Under the pieces are notes generated by a model. It was not told where the DNA came from, searched no databases, and saw only the letters and a list, made by a program, of their open reading frames with translations. This document shows, piece by piece, positions 1 to 5,174 of a stretch of DNA of 5,174 bases. The position numbers and the translations under genes are program-made. The stretch lies in NCBI GenBank assembly GCA_002724615.1, contig PBPF01000044.1, positions 9,657 through 14,830 on the forward strand, in the 5' to 3' direction. The DNA comes from Verrucomicrobiales bacterium (GTDB taxonomy: Bacteria; Verrucomicrobiota; Verrucomicrobiia; Limisphaerales; UBA1100). Numbering within the stretch: position 1 is the first letter of the stretch; the number at the start of each line of letters is the position of its first letter.

Positions 1-455
1 AAGGCATTGCGGTGGCGATGGGTGGCTATGGCGGCACGGCGTTGGCAACGCGCATCGGTGTAACTGGCGACGTCACTACCACGCATCGCCTGTGGACGCG
101 CCCAAAGGAACAGCAGCGTATTGGCTCCGGTGTGCTGCATGACGGCCATATTTATATTTTAAACGCCACCGGAGTTGCCCAGTGCATTAACGTGATGAAC
201 GGGAAGGTGGCTTGGGAAGAACGGCTGATGGGCAAAGGGCCCCGTGGCGGCTCATGGTCGTCAATGGTTCTGGCGGGAGACAAGATTTACGCCATCAATC
301 AATCGGCCGATACTTTTATTCTGAAGGCCTCGCCCAAGTTTGAACTGCTGGCCGTCAATTCGCTCGGTGAAACCACCCAATCCTCTATTGCGGCATCCAA
401 TGGGGAATTGTTTATTCGCACTTACAAACATCTTTGGTGCATCAGGGAGAATTGA
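1..455 (+). CDS. PQQ-like beta-propeller protein, C-terminal part (5' end outside window)
   Basis: The gene enters from the left edge: the frame is open back to base 3, so about 150 C-terminal residues are visible. The GTG at 12 lies inside the conserved segment GIAVAMGGYGG and is not a real start. The text is that of secreted PQQ-binding-like (pyrrolo-quinoline quinone repeat) propellers common in Planctomycetota and Verrucomicrobiota: HRLW, then QQRIGSGV, a blade with NGKVAWEERL, then GGSWSSMVLAGDKIYAINQ, and the usual ending ELFIRTYKHLWCIREN. Such proteins usually carry a signal peptide and act outside the cytoplasm. Many lack proven PQQ binding or dehydrogenase activity, so the substrate is unknown. 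The C-terminus aligns by eye with that of the propeller ending at 3473, so the two are paralogues. The next gene follows after about 117 bp on the same strand. Family call is firm; function is not. Confidence 0.88.
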   Translation, partial: GIAVAMGGYGGTALATRIGVTGDVTTTHRLWTRPKEQQRIGSGVLHDGHIYILNATGVAQCINVMNGKVAWEERLMGKGPRGGSWSSMVLAGDKIYAINQSADTFILKASPKFELLAVNSLGETTQSSIAASNGELFIRTYKHLWCIREN

Positions 456-511
456 GAATTTTCTGGAAGAATGGAATGCTTATTCGAAATGCGACAGTGT
501 TATGAAACTAA

Positions 512-533
512 ACGCCGGGTTGCGGCGTATTAT
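512..533 (+). terminator. Possible weak hairpin terminator after the first propeller gene
   Basis: ACGCCG at 512-517 and CGGCGT at 523-528 form a perfect 6-bp GC-rich stem with a 5-base loop, followed by the A/T stretch ATTATT rather than a true U-tract. It lies 57 bp after the stop of the first gene and about 45 bp before the next start. It could attenuate transcription between the two genes, or be chance. No strong promoter was recognised in the 456-572 gap. Confidence 0.25.
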
Positions 534-572
534 TGACGAAGGGTCATGGGCGCGGTTGGCGTCCTTCTAACT

Positions 573-2090
573 ATGCGATACTTGATTTTAACTGGAATGG
601 TTGGTTTTGCCTCACTGGGATTGGCTGAGGAACGGGTTGCGCCGAATTTCAGCGAGCATGTGGCACCAATTATTTTTCAAAACTGCACGACTTGCCACCG
701 CAAGGGGGAGGGGGCACCGTTTGAGTTCACTAGCTATGAAAACATACGCAAGCGGGGGAAATTGATCGCGCGGGTAACGGAAAGCGGATTCATGCCGCCT
801 TGGCATGCTTCGTCGAAAGACTTCAAGTTCACGGGCGAACGTGGGCTAACGAAGGCGCAAGTCGAAACTTTGGCGGATTGGGTGGAAAGCGGCATGCCGG
901 AAGGCGATTCGGGCAAGGTGCCGCCGCTGCCGAAATACACACCGGGCTGGAAACTTGGGAAGCCAGACTTGATCGTCAAGATGAAAGAGCCTTTTCCGGT
1001 GCCGGCGGCAGGGCGCGATATTTACCGGAGCTTTGTCATTCCACTGGACATCCGCGAAACGAAGTGGGTGAAGGCGGTGGAATTCAAACCTGGCGCGCCG
1101 GAAGTGGTGCATCACGCGCTGTTTCGGTACGACACAACTGGACGTGCGCGGCAGCTTGATGCGCGCTCCCCAACGCCGGGTTTTCGCGGCATGGGAGAAG
1201 GTAATGCGTTGGGACCCCGCAGCCTTGGGGGATGGGCAGTTGGCGGTAGTGCGAGGTTTCTACCCGATGGGTTGGCATACCGCTTGCCACGCGGGGCAGA
1301 CCTGATTCTGGACATGCATTTTCATTTGTCTGGAAAACTGGAAAAGGAGATCTCCACCGTGGGGATTTACTTCACAGACGAACCTCCGACGGACGTGTTT
1401 GCAGCTATTCAAATGCCACCCCGTTTTGGCGCACTGTCGAGAGTGGACATTCCGCCGGGGGTAAAAGATTACACGGTTGAGGATTCATTCGTGCTGCCGG
1501 TGGACTTGGAGGCGTTCAGCATGAGTGCGCACGCGCATTACTTGGGAAAAAGCATGCGAATGACGGCAACGTTGCCCAATGGCAAGACGTTGGAGTTGAT
1601 TCATATCCGCGACTGGGACTTCACGTGGCAGGAGGAATACAATTTTTCAGATTTTGTATCGCTGCCGCGAGGCACGCGACTTGACACAAGGGTGGTGTGG
1701 GACAACTCGGCGAATAACCCGTCGAACCCACACAATCCGCCACGGAGGGTGCGTTGGGGTCTGCAGTCCACTGACGAGATGGGCAGCCTGACCGTTACAG
1801 TAAAGCCCAAGAACAGGCGGGATTTGGCCGCGCTGCAAGCCGCCTTGGGCCAGCATGCGCGTGAGCATTACAATGCTCGGCGCAATCGACCAGAGCCGGG
1901 TCGCGCGCGCGGACTATGGCAAGGGATCGTTGCGAACATTTTTAAAAGTGACAAGGATGGCAATGGCAAAATCAGCCGCGAGGAGGTGCCAGAGTGGTTG
2001 TCACGCTCGTTCGGGAAGATCGATTTAGATGGCGACGGGGAGTTGTCTCGGGATGAATTGGATAAGGCACCTTCCCGTCTGCGGCGATAG
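573..2090 (+). CDS. Secreted cytochrome c / PHM-like copper monooxygenase-fold protein with EF-hand pair
   Basis: I chose the ATG at 573 (505 residues). It gives a clean signal peptide, MRYLILTGMVGFASLGLA, with likely cleavage before EE. An in-frame ATG at 546 adds nine residues and cannot be excluded; neither has a well-spaced Shine-Dalgarno. Numbering is from 573. A haem c site CTTCH lies at 38-42, with probable distal ligand Met74 in FMPPWH. Residues ~150-410 match the copper type II ascorbate-dependent (PHM-like) monooxygenase fold. VVHH (His180, His181) and MHFH (His249) correspond to the PHM CuH ligands. AHAHYLGK (His320, His322) and TDEM (Met403) correspond to CuM. The family segment DNSANNP lies at ~377-383. 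Two canonical EF-hand loops follow at 460-471 and 484-495, with Asp/Asn at 1, 3 and 5, Gly at 6 and Glu at 12, likely binding Ca2+. I infer a periplasmic copper/haem oxidoreductase; substrate and electron donor are unknown. The next propeller gene starts 39 bp downstream, probably in the same operon. Confidence 0.87.
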   Translation: MRYLILTGMVGFASLGLAEERVAPNFSEHVAPIIFQNCTTCHRKGEGAPFEFTSYENIRKRGKLIARVTESGFMPPWHASSKDFKFTGERGLTKAQVETLADWVESGMPEGDSGKVPPLPKYTPGWKLGKPDLIVKMKEPFPVPAAGRDIYRSFVIPLDIRETKWVKAVEFKPGAPEVVHHALFRYDTTGRARQLDARSPTPGFRGMGEGNALGPRSLGGWAVGGSARFLPDGLAYRLPRGADLILDMHFHLSGKLEKEISTVGIYFTDEPPTDVFAAIQMPPRFGALSRVDIPPGVKDYTVEDSFVLPVDLEAFSMSAHAHYLGKSMRMTATLPNGKTLELIHIRDWDFTWQEEYNFSDFVSLPRGTRLDTRVVWDNSANNPSNPHNPPRRVRWGLQSTDEMGSLTVTVKPKNRRDLAALQAALGQHAREHYNARRNRPEPGRARGLWQGIVANIFKSDKDGNGKISREEVPEWLSRSFGKIDLDGDGELSRDELDKAPSRLRR

Positions 2091-2129
2091 AGCAAAGACA
2101 TAAGGCTGCCAAAAGCTGAACTACTATAA

Positions 2130-3473
2130 ATGAAAATAGGACTTTCAATCGCTGCAATCGCCCTCGGCATGTCCTTGGGTGCCGCGGACAACTGGCCGCA
2201 ATTTCGCGGGCCGGGGGCAATGGGGGTCTCGGGGAATGCAGATTTGCCCGATGAATGGAGTGCCACCAAGAATATCGAGTGGACATGGGATTTGCCCGGG
2301 CGCGGCTGGTCCTCTCCGGTGGTGTGGGGCAAGCGTGTGTTTGTGACGACCGTCACGACTGACGGCGAGCAGTGGGTAGCGAAGAAGGGATTGTATTTCG
2401 GTGGTAATCGTTATCAGCCGCCGAAGGGTAAACATCAGTGGAAGGTGCTTTGCCTCGACCTCGAGACGGGCAAAGTGGTGTGGGAGCGCACCCCGCTCAC
2501 TGGCAAGCCGCGCGGCAGCATTCACATCAAGAATAGCTACGCTTCCGAGACACCGATCACCGACGGCGAACGCGTGTATGCGTATTTTGGCAATCACGGT
2601 CTGTTCTGCTATGAAATGGCTGGCAAGCAGCTTTGGAAAAAGGAATGGCCAGCGGTGAAGACGCGCTACGGCTGGGGGTTGGCGGCCTCTCCGGTGCTAC
2701 ATGACGGGCGGTTGTACATTGTGAATGACAACGAGGAGCAGTCATTCCTTGTGGCGTTGGATGCCAAGACCGGTAAGCAAATCTGGCGCACAGAGCGTTC
2801 TGGCGAAAAGAGTAATTGGTCCACTCCGTTCATCTGGAAAAACAAGTTGCGCACGGAAATCATCACGCCCGGCACGCGCAAGAATCGCGCGTACGATCTC
2901 GACGGCAAGCTGCTGTATCAATTCGGTGGCAGTTCCTCCATCACCATCGCCACGCCGTATGCGAAGTTTGGCCTGCTGTACATCACCTCCGGCTACGTGG
3001 GCGACCGCAAGAAACCGATCTTCGCCATCCGCCCCGGCGCCAAGGGCGACATTTCATTGGAATCTGATCAAGACAGCAACGCCCACATCGCCTGGTGCCA
3101 GCGGCGCTCTGGGCCGTACAATCCCTCGACCATCATTTATGACGATCTGCTGTACGTGCTACTTGATCGGGGTTTGGTTTCCTGCTTTGAAGCCAAGACC
3201 GGTAAAGCGATTTACGGACCGGAACGCGTTGTGCCTCGCGGCGGCGCCTTCACCAGTTCGCCTTGGGCGTATAACGGCAAAATCTTTTTCCTCGATGAAA
3301 ATTCAGTGACGCACGTGCTGCAGGCCGGGCGCGAATTCAAGCTGCTTCACCGCAATCGCCTCACCGATAAGGAAGGCATCTGCATGGCCACACCAGCGTT
3401 GGCAGGCGATCGATTACTCATCCGCACGGACGCCCGCATCTATTGCATACGCAAGCGTGCAGCTACTCCTTGA
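2130..3473 (+). CDS. Secreted PQQ-like beta-propeller protein (complete)
   Basis: This 447-residue protein starts with a signal peptide (MKIGLSIAAIALGMSLGAA, cleavage probably before DNWPQFRGP). The WPQFRGP segment right after cleavage, then PGRGWSSPVVWG at 56-67, mark the secreted PQQ-like propeller family. Blade motifs recur: CLDLETGKVVWER (108-120), YEMAGKQLWKKEW (161-173), ALDAKTGKQIWRTER (209-223), AYDLDGKLLYQF (254-265) and CFEAKTGKAIYG (352-363). It ends with LLIRTDARIYCIRKR. Length is close to the usual ~420-450 residues, so it appears intact. The PQQ label describes the repeat; no specific cofactor or catalytic site can be named. It lies 39 bp after the cytochrome c/monooxygenase gene, with no recognisable Shine-Dalgarno or terminator between, so co-transcription is likely. 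A role as scaffold, binding protein or quinone-linked enzyme for its neighbour is inference. Its 3' end overlaps the convergent gene by 11 bp. Confidence 0.9.
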   Translation: MKIGLSIAAIALGMSLGAADNWPQFRGPGAMGVSGNADLPDEWSATKNIEWTWDLPGRGWSSPVVWGKRVFVTTVTTDGEQWVAKKGLYFGGNRYQPPKGKHQWKVLCLDLETGKVVWERTPLTGKPRGSIHIKNSYASETPITDGERVYAYFGNHGLFCYEMAGKQLWKKEWPAVKTRYGWGLAASPVLHDGRLYIVNDNEEQSFLVALDAKTGKQIWRTERSGEKSNWSTPFIWKNKLRTEIITPGTRKNRAYDLDGKLLYQFGGSSSITIATPYAKFGLLYITSGYVGDRKKPIFAIRPGAKGDISLESDQDSNAHIAWCQRRSGPYNPSTIIYDDLLYVLLDRGLVSCFEAKTGKAIYGPERVVPRGGAFTSSPWAYNGKIFFLDENSVTHVLQAGREFKLLHRNRLTDKEGICMATPALAGDRLLIRTDARIYCIRKRAATP

Positions 3474-4050
3474 GCACCATGTCGATGCACATCACGGTAG
3501 CGAGGATTAGCTGCCGCGCGACGCTGTCGGCGGGGACGGTATCTGAGATGCTCAATACGTAATTATCGGCACTTGTAAATAGCTCCTTGCCGAGGCCGGC
3601 CCATTTTTTGGTGATATGTGCAAGCTCAACATTGCCGTAGAAAAAGCGAAAATCCCAACTTGTCCATTTGCCTTTCAGCGTGCAAACCGGTTTGCCGTGC
3701 GCATCGAGCACTGTGAACGCGCCGCCTATGGAAAAGATTTTTTCCTTAAAGCCGCCAATGAATTGGTTTTGCTCGTTGTATACCTCGACCATTGAGAGAA
3801 AAAATGATACGCCGCGTTTAACCGTCAATACTGGCCGCCCATTAGGCGTGCGGATTTCCACGTGAAATGGCGTGTTGCGTTTCCATTTTGTGAAACGTAG
3901 GAGTTTCGTGAATTTACCAAGTTTGTCCTCGCGGCATTCCATGATCACTTGACCATTGGTTGGGTCAAGGATGTCGTAGTTGTTGGCAGCCTTGAGGATG
4001 CCAGTGTGTTCCTTTACGAAGTACACGTTGCGGGCAAGAATTTCGTTCAT
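3463..4050 (-). CDS. Phospholipid scramblase / LURP-one-related (tubby-like fold) family protein
   Basis: This 195-residue protein starts at the ATG complementary to 4048-4050 and has no N-terminal signal peptide. It reads throughout like bacterial scramblase/LURP-one-related proteins, which adopt the 12-stranded tubby C-terminal-like barrel. It has an N-terminal NVYFVKEHTGILKAANNYDI, then LTVKRGVSFFLSMVEVYN (75-92), IFSIGGAFTVLDAHGK (105-120), KWTSWDFRFF (128-137) and the strongly conserved KKWAGLGKELFTSADNY (148-164). A hydrophobic C-terminal helix (~180-192, LILATVMCIDMVL) is expected to sit inside the barrel or contact membrane. Length is normal for the family. True lipid scrambling by bacterial members is not established; lipid or phosphoinositide binding is only suggested by the fold. 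It lies downstream of the lipoprotein gene on the same strand after a 125-bp gap, and its stop overlaps the convergent propeller gene. No Shine-Dalgarno was seen. Family call is confident, function open. Confidence 0.87.
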   Translation of the reverse strand: MNEILARNVYFVKEHTGILKAANNYDILDPTNGQVIMECREDKLGKFTKLLRFTKWKRNTPFHVEIRTPNGRPVLTVKRGVSFFLSMVEVYNEQNQFIGGFKEKIFSIGGAFTVLDAHGKPVCTLKGKWTSWDFRFFYGNVELAHITKKWAGLGKELFTSADNYVLSISDTVPADSVARQLILATVMCIDMVLKE

Positions 4051-4175
4051 GATTTACAGTGAGTTGCGCGCTATTGAGTATTTTTCAACTCGCAAGAGAG
4101 GCGCTAGTGTAAGCGATGGCCTGAGAAGTGTCTGCAGGCAAAGCAAAATCCGTTGTTGGTTTTTGGTCAGCGAAG
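4051..4175. other. Intergenic gap between lipoprotein and scramblase-like genes
   Basis: These 125 bases hold no convincing gene, promoter or intrinsic terminator. The only structure seen is a 6-bp inverted repeat, GAGTTG at 4061-4066 and CAACTC at 4085-4090, with an 18-base loop, just upstream of the scramblase-like start. At this length it may be chance. Confidence 0.4.
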
Positions 4176-4808
4176 TCAGAGGGCGCCAACCAGATCCAGT
4201 CCGTCGTTGATATGGCTCTTTATCTCCTCATTTAAAATATTTCCCGCCTTAATGGCTTCCTCTGCGTCCGTGATGTAACCGTCAATGCCATCGAGTCCCT
4301 TTTCAACCTGAAAATACCCAACGATGTCGTCGTATTTCTGGATCGACTTCTCGATCTTTTCCATTACCTCGTTGGCAGCATCCATCTTGGCGGCAAGTTG
4401 CTTCTGCTTTTCCTCGATGCTGGCAACCATCTTTTCCTTATAAGTCTGGTTCTCTTCTGCTCGCCGCATAAGCATGTCAAACAAGTCTTCGGCATTGTCC
4501 TTGCTGTCATCCAAGGCAGACTTCAAGTCATCGTACTTGGATTTCATGGATTCAAGGTTTGCTTCCAACAGCTTGATAGACTCGTCGGAAAGGTTCATTT
4601 CATCCAATACCGTCTTTAGTTGTGTGTAGGCCGACTCAATATTCTCCGTGGTTTCATCAGCCTCGGTATTCACCTGTCCCAGTGACTCCTTGAGATCGGA
4701 CTTGGAATCGTTGATGTTGTCGATGGTCGCCTCTTTGCCGCAACCCGCAGATAAGGCCAAGGCGCATACGGCTACACAAAGTGAGCGCAGTGTTCGGTAA
4801 AAGTTCAT
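4176..4808 (-). CDS. Coiled-coil lipoprotein of unknown function
   Basis: This 210-residue protein begins with a type II signal peptide: basic n-region (MNFYRTLRS), hydrophobic core, and lipobox LSAGC with the lipidated cysteine at residue 23. The mature protein is acidic, has long heptad-like Leu/Ile/Met spacing, and is almost proline-free, so it should be a mostly helical coiled coil from ~30 to 165. Key stretches are YDDLKSALDDSKDNAEDLFD (92-111) and EEKQKQLAAKMDAANEVMEK (132-151). The last ~40 residues form a separate short helical end. The Cys after +1 is followed by Gly, not Asp, so outer-membrane sorting would be expected if the Lol rule applies. The layout loosely recalls DUF2959 lipoproteins (a long acidic helical hairpin with an A-x-x-LF centre), but I cannot confirm membership. 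It lies upstream of the scramblase-like gene on the same strand. A -10-like box sits directly before the start, so the mRNA may be leaderless. Confidence 0.82.
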   Translation of the reverse strand: MNFYRTLRSLCVAVCALALSAGCGKEATIDNINDSKSDLKESLGQVNTEADETTENIESAYTQLKTVLDEMNLSDESIKLLEANLESMKSKYDDLKSALDDSKDNAEDLFDMLMRRAEENQTYKEKMVASIEEKQKQLAAKMDAANEVMEKIEKSIQKYDDIVGYFQVEKGLDGIDGYITDAEEAIKAGNILNEEIKSHINDGLDLVGAL

Positions 4809-4812
4809 AACG

Positions 4813-4818
4813 ATTATA
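4813..4818 (-). promoter_or_regulatory. Perfect TATAAT -10 box upstream of the lipoprotein gene
   Basis: Read on the - strand, TATAAT lies at 4818-4813, only 4 bases before the ATG (CGTT between). Transcription would start at or next to the A of the start codon, giving a leaderless or near-leaderless message, which fits the missing Shine-Dalgarno. The -35 side is weak: TTGGGA at 4845-4840 gives an overlong 21-bp spacer, and the hexamer at 17 bp (GACTGG) is poor. Confidence 0.4.
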
Positions 4819-4840
4819 TTGGAATTCTTTGTGAGCCAGT

Positions 4841-4863
4841 CCCAACATAATTACATATGTGGG
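4841..4863. repeat. Imperfect inverted repeat upstream of the lipoprotein promoter
   Basis: The left arm CCCAACATA (4841-4849) pairs with the right arm TATGTGGG (4856-4863): eight base pairs with one bulged A and a 6-base loop (ATTACA). It overlaps the expected -35 area of the lipoprotein gene. This position would suit a repressor or activator site, but no regulator is encoded in the window and it lacks the U-tract of a terminator. Confidence 0.3.
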
Positions 4864-4948
4864 AGGTCTATTTAACGGAAAATCTACCCTTCAGATTTTT
4901 GTGTCAATATTTTTCATGATGAGGGGCTTGACGTGAAAAGAAAAGTGG

Positions 4949-5174
4949 TTGAGAAAAAGTCCATCTCATGAAGTTTTCTTTCCAATTTATATTTTAGTTG
5001 GTGATGAAAATTATTTTGCAAATAACATAATTAAACTACTTACTAATACTGTTATAACGGAAGATTCAAAAGATTTTGACTATTTTAAATACTATGGTAA
5101 TGAAATTAATGAAGATCAAGTAATTGACGCTGCTAAAAGATACCCATTAGTTGGAAAATATACTTTAATTATTG
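4949..5174 (+). CDS. holA: DNA polymerase III delta subunit, N-terminal fragment (runs off window)
   Basis: From 4982 the frame reads PIYILVGDENYFANNIIKLL, continuing through DFDYFKYYGNEINEDQVIDA to AKRYPLVGKYTLII at the edge. This is the N-terminal AAA+-like domain of HolA, the clamp-loader delta subunit that opens the beta sliding clamp: the PIY-L-x-GDE opening, the DFDYFKYYG strand, and the AAKRYPLVG-TLII strand seen in Bacteroidota/FCB-type HolA. The frame is open from 4937 (stop TGA at 4934-4936). Its only start-like codon is TTG 4949, which gives an atypical leader (LRKSPSHEVFF), so the given start is provisional. An ATG at 4968 is one base out of frame and reaches a stop at 4995-4997. 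The region is about 24% GC with A/T-ending codons, unlike every other gene here, so a chimeric join or foreign origin is likely. HolA identity is good; the start is poor. Confidence 0.75.
   Translation, partial: MRKSPSHEVFFPIYILVGDENYFANNIIKLLTNTVITEDSKDFDYFKYYGNEINEDQVIDAAKRYPLVGKYTLII
4969..4982. other. Composition breakpoint / probable chimeric junction
   Basis: Left of this point are GC-moderate genes and an ordinary promoter region; right of it the sequence is about 24% GC (46 of 194 bases, 4981-5174) and matches HolA of a different bacterial group. HolA similarity begins at 4982, while the codons just upstream do not resemble the usual helix before PIY. A join near here, by assembly error or by recombination, explains all three observations. 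The exact base cannot be fixed by eye. Confidence 0.45.

Noticed and set aside
12..14. GTG as the start of the first propeller gene
   Set aside because: It lies within a conserved propeller segment and the frame is open to the window edge, so the real start is outside.
471..536. 21-codon ATG frame between the first two genes
   Set aside because: It has no Shine-Dalgarno, no recognisable motif and low-complexity coding character; it is likely chance.
546..572. Upstream ATG start for the cytochrome c protein
   Set aside because: The purine-rich GAAGGG ends only two bases before it, too close for a good Shine-Dalgarno, and the extension dilutes a clean signal peptide. It is kept as an alternative only.
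1868..2356. 162-codon reverse-strand frame
   Set aside because: It is antisense to the EF-hand region and the start of the second propeller gene, both strongly supported; the translation resembles no family.
2725..3309. 194-codon + strand frame in another phase
   Set aside because: It is fully inside the propeller gene; the product is Ser/Arg/Pro-rich, typical of out-of-frame GC-rich coding DNA.
4928..4956. Promoter for holA built on TTGACG at 4928
   Set aside because: There is no -10 box at a suitable distance (GAGAAA at 17 bp), and the site overlaps the likely chimeric boundary.
1..5174. CRISPR array, tRNA/rRNA, insertion sequence or phage genes
   Set aside because: No regularly spaced repeats, tRNA-like folds, transposase or phage motifs were seen on reading either strand.

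Overview
The window looks like a fragment of an environmental bacterium of the Planctomycetota/Verrucomicrobiota type. This is inferred from gene content: secreted PQQ-like beta-propellers starting with a WPQFRGP segment, and a secreted cytochrome c/copper-monooxygenase-like protein with C-terminal EF-hands. Both are typical of those phyla and also occur in Acidobacteriota. Starts have weak or no Shine-Dalgarno sequence. Most of the window has moderate to high GC; the last ~195 bases do not (about 24% GC by hand count).

Layout. From 1 to 3473 three genes run on the + strand: the 3' end of a PQQ-like beta-propeller gene (ends 455), a secreted protein joining a cytochrome c domain, a PHM-like two-copper monooxygenase fold and an EF-hand pair (573-2090), and a second, complete PQQ-like propeller (2130-3473). 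All appear to act outside the cytoplasm and together suggest a periplasmic redox or degradation locus whose substrate cannot be read from sequence. From 3463 to 4808 two genes lie on the - strand: a scramblase/LURP-one-related (tubby-like fold) protein, whose 3' end overlaps the second propeller gene by 11 bp, and upstream of it a coiled-coil lipoprotein with a near-perfect -10 box directly before its start.

From about 4970 the sequence becomes very AT-rich and encodes on the + strand the N-terminus of a DNA polymerase III delta subunit (HolA), most like the Bacteroidota/FCB type. It runs off the window and lacks a convincing start. The abrupt change in composition, the lineage mismatch and the missing start make an assembly chimera the leading explanation, with a homopolymer indel or transfer as alternatives.

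I saw no tRNA, rRNA, CRISPR array, insertion sequence or mobile-element gene. The most interesting biology is the cytochrome c-PHM-EF-hand protein with all six expected copper ligands, sitting between two related propellers. It is a recognisable family arrangement rather than a demonstrably new system.
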